64,000 bases of DNA from Microbacterium proteolyticum (GTDB lineage: Bacteria > Actinomycetota > Actinomycetes > Actinomycetales > Microbacteriaceae), in contig NZ_JAUSZZ010000001.1 of assembly GCF_030818075.1 (NCBI RefSeq), positions 3,100,001-3,164,000 on the forward strand, written 5' to 3'. The stretch's first letter is position 1, and each line of letters begins with the position of its first letter. Positions 54,480-63,862 of the stretch are shown here, piece after piece. The translations under genes and the position numbers were made by a program. Under the pieces are notes generated by a model. The model saw only the letters and a list, made by a program, of their open reading frames with translations, was not told where the DNA came from and made no database searches.

Positions 54480-54950
54480 ATGACTCCCCCGACCGAACGC
54501 GCCATCGTCCTCGACGACGTGTCGAAGGCCATCGTGGAGCAACTGCAGGAGGACGGTCGGCGGCCGTACTCCGAGATCAGCAAGGCCGTCGGACTCAGCG
54601 AGACGGCGACACGCCAGCGCGTGCAGAAGCTGCAGGATGCCGGCATCCTGCAGATCGTCGCGGTGACCGATCCGCTGCAGCTGGGCTTCGCCCGTCAAGC
54701 GATGATCGGCGTGCGCGTCTCGGGCGACACACGGGTCGTCGCGGCCCGGATGGCGGAGCTGCCGGGAGTCATCTACGTCGTCTCGACCGCCGGATCGTTC
54801 GACCTGCTGGTCGAGGTCGTCTGCGAGAGCGACGACGACCTGATCGACCTGCTCAACGACCGCATCCGGTCGTTGCCCGACGTCGTCTCGACCGAGACGT
54901 TCGTCTATCTCAAGCTCCACCGACAGCTCTACAACTGGGGAACGCGATGA
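54480..54950 (+). CDS. Lrp/AsnC-family transcriptional regulator
   Basis: The 156-residue protein has the AsnC-type helix-turn-helix (about 13-60, AIVEQLQEDGRRPYSEISKAVGLSETATRQRVQKL) and the RAM ligand-binding domain (about 75-150) with AMIGVRVSGD, GVIYVVSTAGSFDLLVEVVCE and YLKLHRQLYNWG. It overlaps the aminotransferase gene by four bases (ATGA), so it most likely controls its own operon in response to the amino compound used by it. Confidence 0.93.
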   Translation: MTPPTERAIVLDDVSKAIVEQLQEDGRRPYSEISKAVGLSETATRQRVQKLQDAGILQIVAVTDPLQLGFARQAMIGVRVSGDTRVVAARMAELPGVIYVVSTAGSFDLLVEVVCESDDDLIDLLNDRIRSLPDVVSTETFVYLKLHRQLYNWGTR

Positions 54951-56341
54951 CCCTTCTCGACACCGACCACAACGCCACCCTGCAGGCGAAGGCCCGCGAC
55001 CACCTGTGGATGCACTTCGCCCGTCAGTCGGTGATGACCGACGGCCCCGGCGTGCCGATCATCGTCAAGGGCGAGGGTCACCACATCTGGGATGCGGCCG
55101 GCAAGCGCTACATCGACGGGCTCGCGGGGCTCTTCGTCGTCAACGCGGGGCACGGGCGGCGACGCATCGCCCAGGCCGCGGCGAAGCAGGCGGAGGAACT
55201 GGCGTTCTTCCCCCTGTGGTCGTACGCGCACCCCGCTGCGATCGAACTCGCCGAGCGCATCGCGAACCTCGCGCCGGGCGACCTGAACCACGTCTTCTTC
55301 TCCACCGGTGGTGGAGAGGCGGTCGAGACCGCGTTCAAACTCGCCAAGCAGTACTGGAAGACGCAGGGTCAGCCCACCAAGCACAAGGTCATCTCGCGGG
55401 CGATCGCCTACCACGGCACGACGCAGGGCGCCCTGGCGATCACGGGCCTGCCCGGCATGAAGCACATGTTCGAACCGGTCACCCCAGGCGGCTTCCGCGT
55501 GCCGAACACGAACCTGTATCGCGCCGCGGAGTCGGGGTTCGGCGGCGGCACCCCCGAGGAGTTCGGCCTCTGGGCGGCCGACCGGATCGAGCAGATGATC
55601 CAGTTCGAGGGTCCTGAGACGGTCGCCGCGGTGTTCCTCGAGCCGGTGCAGAACGCCGGGGGATGCTTCCCCGCTCCGGCCGGCTACTTCCAGCGGGTGC
55701 GCGAGATCTGCGACAAGTACGACGTGCTGCTCGTCTCCGACGAGGTCATCTGCGCCTTCGGGCGGCTCGGCCACTATTTCGGCGCCGATGCCTACGGGTA
55801 TCAGCCCGACATGATCACTTTCGCCAAGGCGGTGACCAGCGGCTACTCCCCCCTCGGCGGCACGATCGTCAGCGACCGGATCTACGAGCCGTTCGCGCAC
55901 GGCGACGCCTCGTTCCCGCACGGTTACACCTTCGGCGGACACCCCGTCTCGGCGGCGGTCGCCCTGGAGAACCTCGACGTCTTCGAAGAGGAGGGGCTGC
56001 TCGAGAACGTGCGTACGAACTCCCCCGTCTTCCGCTCGACCCTCGAGCGCCTGCTCGACCTCCCCATCGTCGGCGACGTCCGCGGCGACGGCTACTTCTT
56101 CGGCATCGAGCTGGTGAAGGACAAGGCCACGAAGGAGAGCTTCGACGACGACGAGTCGGAGCGGCTGCTCCGCGGCTTCCTGTCGAAGGCCCTGTTCGAC
56201 GCGGGCCTGTACTGCCGCGCCGACGACCGCGGCGACCCCGTCATCCAGCTCGCCCCGCCGCTCACCCTCGGCCCGTCCGACTTCGACGAGATCGAGCAGA
56301 TCCTCCGCTCCGTTCTGACCGAGGCCTGGACCCGCCTCTGA
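54947..56341 (+). CDS. Class III omega-aminotransferase
   Basis: This PLP enzyme of 464 residues has FFSTGGGEAVETAFKLAKQYW, ISRAIAYHGTTQGALAITG, the aspartate region LLVSDEVICAFGRLGHYFG, and the PLP lysine in MITFAKAVTSGYSPLGG (near residue 293). This is the aspartate-aminotransferase-family type used for putrescine, beta-alanine or similar omega-amines with pyruvate. With an Lrp gene in front and an amino-acid/polyamine permease behind, uptake and breakdown of an amine is likely. The exact substrate is not readable. Confidence 0.9.
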   Translation: MTLLDTDHNATLQAKARDHLWMHFARQSVMTDGPGVPIIVKGEGHHIWDAAGKRYIDGLAGLFVVNAGHGRRRIAQAAAKQAEELAFFPLWSYAHPAAIELAERIANLAPGDLNHVFFSTGGGEAVETAFKLAKQYWKTQGQPTKHKVISRAIAYHGTTQGALAITGLPGMKHMFEPVTPGGFRVPNTNLYRAAESGFGGGTPEEFGLWAADRIEQMIQFEGPETVAAVFLEPVQNAGGCFPAPAGYFQRVREICDKYDVLLVSDEVICAFGRLGHYFGADAYGYQPDMITFAKAVTSGYSPLGGTIVSDRIYEPFAHGDASFPHGYTFGGHPVSAAVALENLDVFEEEGLLENVRTNSPVFRSTLERLLDLPIVGDVRGDGYFFGIELVKDKATKESFDDDESERLLRGFLSKALFDAGLYCRADDRGDPVIQLAPPLTLGPSDFDEIEQILRSVLTEAWTRL

Positions 56342-56507
56342 TCCATCGGATGCCGCGGCCACCCGCCGCGGCATCCTCTTCCCGCTCCGACCCCGGAGCG
56401 ACGCTCCGCCCGCTGTCCCCGATTTCCGCTCCACGGTCGCGACGCCCGTCCGCGCACCGCCCCTCGCCTCGCGCGTCCCGAGCGCGACCCCACCTCTAGG
56501 AGGAGCC

Positions 56508-57932
56508 ACGAACGAGCACATCGCCGCCCCGGCGGCACCGTCTCCCGCGGGCGCCAAGCTCGCCCGCACCCTGGGTCTCTGGTCGATCGTCGGCCTCGGC
56601 CTCGGGTACATGACCCCCACGGTCGTCTTCGACACCTTCGGCCTCGTCGCCGAGGAGACCAGCAACGTCGTACCGGCCGCCTACGCCGTCGCCCTCGTCG
56701 TGCTGGTCTTCACCGCCATCAGCTACGGCAAGATGGTGCGCGTCATCCCCAGCGCCGGCTCGGCCTACACCTACGCCCGCGAATCGATCCACCCGGGCGT
56801 CGGTTTCGTGGTGGGGTGGACCGCCCTCACCGACTATCTGCTGCTGCCGATGGTGAACGCGCTCATCCTGCGCAGCTACATGGAGGCGCTCTTCCCCGAC
56901 GTCCCGGGATGGCTCTGGGTGGTCGTCTTCACCGCCGGCGTCACCGGCGTCATCTATCTGACGATGCGCGGAACGTCGAACGTGAACATGATCCTGCTCG
57001 TGTTCTCGATCCTCGTGATGACGGTGTTCGTGGTCATGGTGGTGGTGCAGCTCGCCGGTGGGGCGGGGGCGGGGACCGTCGTCTCGATCTCGCCGTTCGC
57101 GCACAGCGACGTCCAACTGAGCGCCGTGCTGGCCGGTGCCACCATCGTGTGCTTCTCGTTCATCGGTTTCGACGCGGTGTCGATGTACTCCGAGGAGGCG
57201 AAGACCCCGAAGATCATGCCGCGGGCCATCGTGCTGACGCTCGTCGCCGGGGGCATCATCTTCCTCATCGCCGCGTACGTCACGCAGCTGCGCTTCCCCG
57301 ACTCCTCCGCGTTCCCGCCGGAGGCGATCGAAGACAGCACGCTGCCCGAGATCGGCGTGCAGGTGGGTGGGCCCGTGCTGCAGGCGGTACTGACCGCCGC
57401 CGGCTTCGCCGCCACCCTCGCCTCGTGGCTGGCGTCGCACGCCTCGGTGTCGCGCATGCTCATGGTGATGGGGCGCAACAACGTGCTGCCGCGGAAGGTG
57501 TTCGGCTACATCAACCCCAAGACGCACACCCCGACGATCTCGATCGTCATCGTGGGCGTGGTCAGCCTGTTCGCGATCTCCTTCACGCTGGAGCAGATCG
57601 CCGCCTACATCAATTACGGCGCCCTGGTGGCCTTCACCTTCGTGAACATCTCCGTGATCGCGTGGTTCGCGGTGCGCAAGGGACTGCGCAAGACTCCGGG
57701 CGACATCCTCCGCTACATCGTCATGCCCGGCATCGGCATGCTGCTGACCGGTCTGCTGTGGGTGAACCTCGACATGCACGCCCTCATCGGCGGTCTGATC
57801 TGGAGCGGGATCGGTGTCGTGTATCTCGTGATCCTCACCCGCGGGTTCCGTCGCCCGATCGCCTCGTTCGACGAGAACGAGCCGGTCACCGGGGTGAACA
57901 AGACGGTTCCGGGGCCGCGTTCGGAGGTCTGA
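56508..57932 (+). CDS. APC-family amino acid/polyamine permease with a non-ATG (ACG) start
   Basis: The 12-helix membrane transporter has GLWSIVGLGLGYMTPTVVFDTFG, SYGKMVRVIPSAGSAYTYARE, FSFIGFDAVSMYSEEAKTPKIMPRAIV and a C-terminal tail. The first ATG (56610) is inside the first membrane helix, which would delete half of it. In the same frame 34 codons upstream, ACG at 56508-56510 is preceded by a perfect TAGGAGGAG and starts TNEHIAAPAAPSPAGAKLAR, a normal N-terminus. So the true start is probably ACG, or an ATG changed to ACG. From there it is 474 residues. It is 166 bases after the aminotransferase. Confidence 0.85.
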   Translation, partial: TNEHIAAPAAPSPAGAKLARTLGLWSIVGLGLGYMTPTVVFDTFGLVAEETSNVVPAAYAVALVVLVFTAISYGKMVRVIPSAGSAYTYARESIHPGVGFVVGWTALTDYLLLPMVNALILRSYMEALFPDVPGWLWVVVFTAGVTGVIYLTMRGTSNVNMILLVFSILVMTVFVVMVVVQLAGGAGAGTVVSISPFAHSDVQLSAVLAGATIVCFSFIGFDAVSMYSEEAKTPKIMPRAIVLTLVAGGIIFLIAAYVTQLRFPDSSAFPPEAIEDSTLPEIGVQVGGPVLQAVLTAAGFAATLASWLASHASVSRMLMVMGRNNVLPRKVFGYINPKTHTPTISIVIVGVVSLFAISFTLEQIAAYINYGALVAFTFVNISVIAWFAVRKGLRKTPGDILRYIVMPGIGMLLTGLLWVNLDMHALIGGLIWSGIGVVYLVILTRGFRRPIASFDENEPVTGVNKTVPGPRSEV

Positions 57933-57938
57933 CGCGCG

Positions 57939-57975
57939 GCGGGTGGACGCGTCCAGGTCGGATGCGCCCACCCGC
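57939..57975 (+). terminator. Hairpin after the permease gene
   Basis: GCGGGTGG (57939-57946) and CCACCCGC (57968-57975) pair with a 21-base loop, a few bases after the stop. Weak candidate, no T-tract. Confidence 0.3.
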
Positions 57976-58089
57976 CCTCACGGCGCGCGCCGTCATCACC
58001 GCGTATCGCACTCCCGGTCACCGACACCTCCGGATATTCCGCCGCCGCCCCCCGCCCCGGCGCCGAGCGGGCGGCATCCGCGGTCCCGG

Positions 58090-58095
58090 TAGACT
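58090..58095 (+). promoter_or_regulatory. Candidate -10 hexamer of the jet operon
   Basis: TAGACT is followed by seven bases and GTG at 58103. It resembles the housekeeping leaderless starts in this window. Confidence 0.45.
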
Positions 58096-58102
58096 CCCCT
58101 CA

Positions 58103-59578
58103 GTGACCCGCACCCGAGCCGAAGCCGCCTACCTGCGCTCGGTCACGGCGTTCAAGAACCCCACGCTCGACCTGCTGCACGGGCGGTTCGCCCCCTTCGT
58201 CGTGGCCGTGCTGTCCGTGGTGTTCTCACCCGATCGCCCCGCCGTGGCGGTCGCTGACGCGCACGTCGAGGTCGCCGAGGCGATCGACGAACTCCGGGCG
58301 GCCGGATACGACACAGACGACGACCGGCGCATCCCGGCGGGGTCGGCGCGCGACATCTGCCGCGGATGGGTGCGCGTGGGCTGGCTGGGTCTGCAGATCG
58401 AGGACGACGTCGAGGTGTATCGCCTGTCCGCGCACGCGGTCGGCGCGCTCGAGATCGCCGGTCGCGCCGGCGGCGGGCGGGCACGGGTGTCCCGCTCGCG
58501 CGTGCGGACCCTGCTCGACGCCGTCGAACGCCTCGCCCGTGACGCCGAGAGCGACCCGGTGCGCCGCCGCGAGGCGCTGCTGGAGGAGCGCGCGGCACTG
58601 GATGCCGAGATCGCGGCGCTCGACGACGGCATCGTCGAGCCGCTCGACGATGACCACCTGCTCGAGGAGGCCGAGAACGTCATCCATCTCGCGCGCGAGC
58701 TCCCCGCTGATTTCTCGCGCGTCGCCGAGTCGATCGCCGCGATGCAGCGCGACGTGGTCGCCGAGCTGCGTCGCGACGTGCGCCCCACCGGCGAGGTGCT
58801 CCGCGAGTATCTCGAGCGCGGCCGCCAGGTGATGCAGGCGACCCCCGAGGGCCGGGCGTTCGAGGGCGCGCTGCGCCTGATCGGCGATCCCGAGAACATC
58901 GACGACCTGACCGACCAGCTGCACGCCGTCCTGACGCAGCCGTTCTCGCGCCTCATGAGCGCCGAGCAGCGGAGCGAGCTGGATGCCATCGCCCGCCGCG
59001 TCGAAGCGGGTGTGCAGGAGGTGCTCACGGCTCAGCGGCGGGCCTCGCACGTCATCACCGCGCAGGTGCGAACGCACGACCCGATCCGCGACCGGCAGGT
59101 CGACGACCTGCTGCGCGGGGTCATGGCGGGACTGCACCGCTGGAGTCAGACCCGCTCCCCCGGGCGCGTGGAACCCGTGCGCACGCTGCCGCTCGCCGAC
59201 GTCGGGCACCTGCGGCAGTCCCTCAGCGACGTCCGACCTCCCGGAGCGCCGGAGCCGTTGGCATCCGACACCTCCGACGTCGAATTCGCGAGTGTCGACA
59301 CGCGCGCGTGGGGCGGTCCGCACTATGCCGAGCTGGAGGCGTACGTCGCGACCCTCGGCGACGGATTCGATCTCGCGGAGGCGTTCGCGGGGGCGGATGC
59401 CGAGACCCGGCGCCCCGTCGACCTGGTGGGCCTGCTCGAGATCGTGCACCGCCGGGGCCTGACGGAGACCGACGACGTCTCGATCGTGGAGACCGTGCGC
59501 CCGGACGGCACCAGGCGACGCTTCGCGTTCGGCGGAGTCCGAGCAGCACACCTCACAGAACAGGATGCCCATGACTGA
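58103..59578 (+). CDS. jetA: JetA, Wadjet kleisin-like subunit (DUF3375)
   Basis: JetA (MksF-like) is a kleisin/winged-helix subunit of the Wadjet complex, which recognises and helps cleave circular plasmid DNA. The 491-residue protein starts with [35 protein letters not shown], the DUF3375 N-terminus, followed by a helical middle (about 150-330) with [15 protein letters not shown] and [14 protein letters not shown], and a C-terminal winged-helix region ending with [14 protein letters not shown]. The length fits type I JetA. It overlaps jetB by 14 bases and begins a jetABC operon. No mutation is seen. Confidence 0.9.
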   Translation: MTRTRAEAAYLRSVTAFKNPTLDLLHGRFAPFVVAVLSVVFSPDRPAVAVADAHVEVAEAIDELRAAGYDTDDDRRIPAGSARDICRGWVRVGWLGLQIEDDVEVYRLSAHAVGALEIAGRAGGGRARVSRSRVRTLLDAVERLARDAESDPVRRREALLEERAALDAEIAALDDGIVEPLDDDHLLEEAENVIHLARELPADFSRVAESIAAMQRDVVAELRRDVRPTGEVLREYLERGRQVMQATPEGRAFEGALRLIGDPENIDDLTDQLHAVLTQPFSRLMSAEQRSELDAIARRVEAGVQEVLTAQRRASHVITAQVRTHDPIRDRQVDDLLRGVMAGLHRWSQTRSPGRVEPVRTLPLADVGHLRQSLSDVRPPGAPEPLASDTSDVEFASVDTRAWGGPHYAELEAYVATLGDGFDLAEAFAGADAETRRPVDLVGLLEIVHRRGLTETDDVSIVETVRPDGTRRRFAFGGVRAAHLTEQDAHD

Positions 59579-60512
59579 CGTGCAGACCCCGGGCACCGAC
59601 GCCGAGAACCGCGCGTTCATCGCCCCGGTCGCGATGGAGAACGACCCCGACGCGCTGTTCGCCGGTGACCGCGGCACCCTCGACGCCGAGGTACGGCGCG
59701 TGCTCGTGCGGATCCTCCAGCGCCGGTTCCTCCTCGCCGAGAACTCCCCCGTCGAGTGGAAGCTCCTGCTCGAGCACCAGCAGATGATCGAGTCGCGGCT
59801 GAACGACCTGTTCGTGCGGCTCGTCGTCGACCACGCGCGCGGCGTCGCCTACAAGGAGCAGGTGCGCAGCGACGAGCTCGACGTGCCGATCCTGCTCAAG
59901 GACGAGGCGTATTCCCGCGCCGAGACCCTGGTGCTGGTGTACCTGCGGACGGTCTTCCAGCGCGAGACGACCGCGGGGACGGCATCCGCCCGGGTCGACG
60001 TGGAGGAGGTCGAGCAGACTGTGCTGACCTACTTCAGCGAGAGCGACGGCACGCGCGCGAGCCAGCAGCGTGCCGTGCGCACCGCGATCGCGCGCCTCGA
60101 CCGCGAGGGCATCATCGAGGAGGAGTCCGAGGGGCGTTTCCGCATCGGGCCGCTCATCGAGATCGTGCTCAGCGCCGAGACGCTGCGCGAGCTGCAGAAA
60201 TGGCTGGACGAGCAGACACAGGATGCCGAGACGCCGGCGGCGCGTGAGCCGGAGCTCCCGGCATCCGGGGCTCCCGGTGACCGCACAGCGGACCCCGAGG
60301 CCTCACCCCAGGGCGATGCTCCGGCATCCGAGGCTCCCGGTGCCGGCACAGGCGAAATTCCCGAGGCCTCACCCCAGGGCGATGCTCCGGCATCCGGGGC
60401 TCCCGGTGCCCGCACAGCCGACCCCGAGACCTCACCCCAGGGCGATGCTCCGGCATCCGGGGTTCCCGGTGCCCGCACAGCCGAGATTTCCGAGAAGGAC
60501 CTTCTCTCATGA
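59565..60512 (+). CDS. jetB: JetB, Wadjet KITE-like subunit (DUF4194), with a repetitive tail
   Basis: JetB (MksE-like) is the small winged-helix partner of JetA and JetC. The conserved DUF4194 core spans about 30-220, with [39 protein letters not shown] and [19 protein letters not shown]. After residue 225 the protein ends in about 90 residues of disordered Pro/Ala/Ser/Gly repeats, absent from usual JetB proteins of about 200-230 residues. An ATG two codons on (59571) has better spacing from AGG and may be the true start. It overlaps jetC by four bases (ATGA). Confidence 0.9.
   Translation: MPMTDVQTPGTDAENRAFIAPVAMENDPDALFAGDRGTLDAEVRRVLVRILQRRFLLAENSPVEWKLLLEHQQMIESRLNDLFVRLVVDHARGVAYKEQVRSDELDVPILLKDEAYSRAETLVLVYLRTVFQRETTAGTASARVDVEEVEQTVLTYFSESDGTRASQQRAVRTAIARLDREGIIEEESEGRFRIGPLIEIVLSAETLRELQKWLDEQTQDAETPAAREPELPASGAPGDRTADPEASPQGDAPASEAPGAGTGEIPEASPQGDAPASGAPGARTADPETSPQGDAPASGVPGARTAEISEKDLLS
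60294..60488 (+). repeat. In-frame repeats coding the JetB tail
   Basis: Three copies (66, 63 and 66 bp) start at 60294, 60360 and 60423. Each encodes about 21-22 residues of the form [19 protein letters not shown]. A partial copy lies just before. Because all unit lengths are multiples of three, copy number can change without frameshift. Confidence 0.9.
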
Positions 60513-63500
60513 CCATGCTCGAGACCCTCTTCGGGCTCATCCCCGCCGCGTCCCGCGGGCAGCAGTGGGTGGCCGAAGACCTGCAACTCATCAACTGGGG
60601 CGGGTACGACGGCACGCACCGCGTGCGCTTCGCGCCGACGGCGACGCTGCTGTGCGGTGGTTCCGGGTCGGGGAAGTCGACGCTCATGGACGCCTACGTG
60701 GCGCTGATGATGCCGCACACGACCCCCTTCAACGGGGCGTCGAACGGGGCGGTGGTGGGGCGTCCGCGCGGGCAGGAGCAGCGCAACATCCTCTCGTACG
60801 GCCGCGGCAAGCTCGATGAGGCGCTGACCGACGAGGGCACGAAAGTACGCGTGCTGCGCGGCGACGGCGTCGACACGTGGACGGCGATCGCCATGACGTG
60901 GGCCGATCACGACGGTTCCCGCTTCACCGCGGTGCGGGCGTGGTACATCCCGGCGGCGGCGCGCACGCTGGACGACGCGGTCAAGGTGCGGGCCACCGTG
61001 CACGGGGCGTTCGATCTGCGCCGGCTCGAACGCGCGGCGCAGAGCCACCTGTCCGACTCCGCGGTGCGGGCGACGGGTCTGGACACCCTCGCGACCGACC
61101 GCGAGTTCTCGGCACGGCTGCACGCGGTGCTCGGCATCGGGGCCGCCGGGGCCGGGTCGAAGGCGATGAGCCTGCTCGCGCGCATCCAGGCCGGGCAGCA
61201 GATCACCACGGTCGACGACCTGTACAAGCGCATGGTGCTCGAGGAGCCCGAGACGCTCGCGGTGGCCGACGCGGTGGTGTCGCACTTCGACGGTCTGGAG
61301 GGCACGCGGACGCGCATGGTCGAGGCGCGCCAGCAGGTGCGCGCGCTGCAGCCGATCCGCGCCATGAAGACGCGGATCGACGAGGCCGCCGAGCGGCTGC
61401 GCCTCATCGACGCCCTGGGGCGCTTCGGCGACCCCGAGTCGCGCGCCTCGCTCTGGCGCGCGCAGCGGCGGGTGGACCTGCTCGGCGCGGTCGAAGACGA
61501 GCTGCGCGAGCGCACGCACGCCACCGACGCCCTCGTGCGCGAACGGCAGGCCCTCGCGGATGCGGCCGAAGCGGAGCGCGAGGGGCTCGGCGACGTGCTG
61601 CGCGCGGCCGGCGGCGACCGACTCGACGCGGCGCAGCGCGAACTCCGGGGGCTCGAGAGGCGTCTGGCGGGCATGCAACGCGACCGCGAGCGGTTCGAGG
61701 CGGCAGTGTCTGTTCTGCACGCGGAGGCGACCTCGGAGAAGCAGTTCAACGCGCTGCTCACCGAAGCCCGCAACACCCTGAGCGACAGAGACGGCAAGAC
61801 CGCCGTGCGCGACGCGTTCGTGGCCGCGAGCAGTCGGCACACCGAGCTGCGCCAGCGGCTCGCCGCTCTCGAGACCGAGCACCGCCGCACCCAGACACGC
61901 GACGACAACATCCCGCCCCGGCTGCACGAGGCCCGCGAGGCGCTGGCCGAGGCCGCCGGGCTGACCGCGGCGGAGCTGCCGTTCGTCGCTGAGCTGGTCG
62001 ACGTCCGCACCGAGTACGAGCCGTGGCGCGGGGCGTTCACGCTGGCGCTGGGCGGTTTCGCGACGACGTTGCTCGTGGATGACGCGCACCTGGCATCCTT
62101 CCGCTCCGCCATCGACGGCGTGCGGCTCGGCGAGCGGCTGCGGTTCGAAGGTGTGTCGACGGGGCTGCCCGAGCGTACGGGGCTGGATCCCGCGACGCTG
62201 CCGGGGCGCCTGGAGTACCGGCGCTCCCCCTTCACCGGGTGGCTGAAAGACCGGCTCGAACAGCAGTTCGCCTTCGTGTGCGTGGACTCGTCGGCCGAGC
62301 TGGCACGCCACCGTCTGGCGCTGAGCATCTCGGGCCAGACGAGTCAGGGCTCGCGCGGTGCGCACGGCGGATCCACCCGCACCAGTGTGCTGGGCTTCTC
62401 GTCGCGCGTGCGCCTGACCGAGCTCGGCGAGCAGATCGTCACGGTTCGCCGCGACCTCGCGTCCGCGAAAGCCGCGGTCGACGAGGCCGCCGCGGCCCTC
62501 GACGCGTTCGACGAGCGACGCAGCGCCCTCGAGAAGATCGCCGACCTGTCGTGGGACCAGGTCGATGTGGCATCCGTTCAGCGCGAACTCGAGCGCTGGA
62601 ACGAGACCGTCGTCGAGATCACCGCCGGCAACCCGCGCATCGCGGAGTTGCAGGAGCAGATCTCGGGCACGCGCGTGCGCGCCGCGCGGCTGCGGGAGGA
62701 GATCGGCGCGGCCAAGACCGAGCAGCGGACCCTCGCCGCCCGCTGGGCGGAGGTCACGGACGACGTGGACAGTTCCCACGAGCGGCTGGAGCGCGCAGAG
62801 GATCTGGGGGTGTCGCTCTCGCCCGAGGAGTCCGCGTACCTGGACGGACTGTTCGTGGCGCCCGCCGGGGAGGCCTCGACGCCGTCGCAGGTCCTCGCGC
62901 GGTTCGACGCCGCCCTGGAGAGCGCCTCCCGCCTGCTGCTCGAGGAACAGCGCTCGGCGCAGGAGACCTGGGCCGACCAGCGCGACGGCCTGCGGCGGAC
63001 GCTCACCGCGTTCATCGACCGGTGGCCGAGCCCCAACCTGCTCGCCGACCCCGACGAGTCTCTTGGCGACTTCGAGCGGATCCTCGCCGACCTGGAGACG
63101 AGCGGTCTGCACGAGCTGGAGGCGGAGTGGCGTGATTCGCTGCTGCGGCTGTCGGGGAACGACCTCACCAGCCTCGACTCCGCGCTCACGCGGGCGATGC
63201 GGGAGATCCGCGAGCGGATCGCGCCGATCAACGACATCATGCGGGACCTGCCGTTCTACGACGACGAGCATCGGCTGCAGATCGTTCCGCGCGAGGGTCA
63301 GTCGGAGGTGCGTCGCCGGTTCCGCCGCGAGCTGCGCGACGTGCGGGCCGCGATCGACGCGGCATCCTCCGACGAGGAGCGCGAAGCCGTCTACGGCCGC
63401 ATGGCGCGGCTGATCGGGCGGATCCGTCCGACCGCTCCCGATTTCGCCGACCTCGTCGACGTGCGCAATCACGTGCGGGTCAGTGCCGAGCGCTTCCGCG

Positions 63501-63862
63501 CCGACACCGGGGAGCACGTCGCCCTGTACGACCACATCGGCGAGAAGTCCGGCGGCGAGTCGCAGGAGCTCATCGCGTTCATCGTCGGCGCCGCCCTGCG
63601 GTATCAGCTGGGGGATGCCGGAGCCGAGCGGCCGCGGTACGCCCCGGTGTTCCTCGACGAGGCGCTCATCAAGGCCGACGCGCACTTCACCAAGCGCGCG
63701 ATCGGCGCGTGGCGGGGCCTGGGCTTCCAGCTCGTCATCGGTGCGCCGAACGACAAGTACAGCGCGATCGAGCCGCACGTCGACGTGGAGTACGACATCT
63801 TGAAGGACACGCGCGGGCGGTCGTGGGCGAAGGCGAAGGTGGGGGTCGCTGAGCACGCGTGA
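60509..63862 (+). CDS. jetC: JetC, Wadjet SMC/MukB-like ATPase
   Basis: JetC is the SMC-type motor that extrudes DNA loops so that plasmids are detected. The 1117-residue protein has Walker A GGSGSGKS at 50-57, two long coiled-coil arms (about 220-460 and 620-920), a hinge-like region (about 480-610; [17 protein letters not shown]), the ABC signature SGGES at 1014-1018 and Walker B VFLDEA with D1050 and E1051. All residues needed for ATP hydrolysis are retained. Its final codons run into a 22-bp repeat array. The JetD nuclease would be expected next, outside the window. Confidence 0.92.
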   Translation: MTMLETLFGLIPAASRGQQWVAEDLQLINWGGYDGTHRVRFAPTATLLCGGSGSGKSTLMDAYVALMMPHTTPFNGASNGAVVGRPRGQEQRNILSYGRGKLDEALTDEGTKVRVLRGDGVDTWTAIAMTWADHDGSRFTAVRAWYIPAAARTLDDAVKVRATVHGAFDLRRLERAAQSHLSDSAVRATGLDTLATDREFSARLHAVLGIGAAGAGSKAMSLLARIQAGQQITTVDDLYKRMVLEEPETLAVADAVVSHFDGLEGTRTRMVEARQQVRALQPIRAMKTRIDEAAERLRLIDALGRFGDPESRASLWRAQRRVDLLGAVEDELRERTHATDALVRERQALADAAEAEREGLGDVLRAAGGDRLDAAQRELRGLERRLAGMQRDRERFEAAVSVLHAEATSEKQFNALLTEARNTLSDRDGKTAVRDAFVAASSRHTELRQRLAALETEHRRTQTRDDNIPPRLHEAREALAEAAGLTAAELPFVAELVDVRTEYEPWRGAFTLALGGFATTLLVDDAHLASFRSAIDGVRLGERLRFEGVSTGLPERTGLDPATLPGRLEYRRSPFTGWLKDRLEQQFAFVCVDSSAELARHRLALSISGQTSQGSRGAHGGSTRTSVLGFSSRVRLTELGEQIVTVRRDLASAKAAVDEAAAALDAFDERRSALEKIADLSWDQVDVASVQRELERWNETVVEITAGNPRIAELQEQISGTRVRAARLREEIGAAKTEQRTLAARWAEVTDDVDSSHERLERAEDLGVSLSPEESAYLDGLFVAPAGEASTPSQVLARFDAALESASRLLLEEQRSAQETWADQRDGLRRTLTAFIDRWPSPNLLADPDESLGDFERILADLETSGLHELEAEWRDSLLRLSGNDLTSLDSALTRAMREIRERIAPINDIMRDLPFYDDEHRLQIVPREGQSEVRRRFRRELRDVRAAIDAASSDEEREAVYGRMARLIGRIRPTAPDFADLVDVRNHVRVSAERFRADTGEHVALYDHIGEKSGGESQELIAFIVGAALRYQLGDAGAERPRYAPVFLDEALIKADAHFTKRAIGAWRGLGFQLVIGAPNDKYSAIEPHVDVEYDILKDTRGRSWAKAKVGVAEHA

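Noticed and set aside
56816..58102. Possible 429-residue extension of JetA upstream
   Set aside because: This frame runs antiphase through the permease gene and the spacer; the DUF3375 family starts at 58103, next to a promoter-like hexamer.
60029..63856. A 1275-codon minus-strand open frame opposite jetB and jetC
   Set aside because: Composition artefact of high GC; the plus strand has clear JetC motifs.
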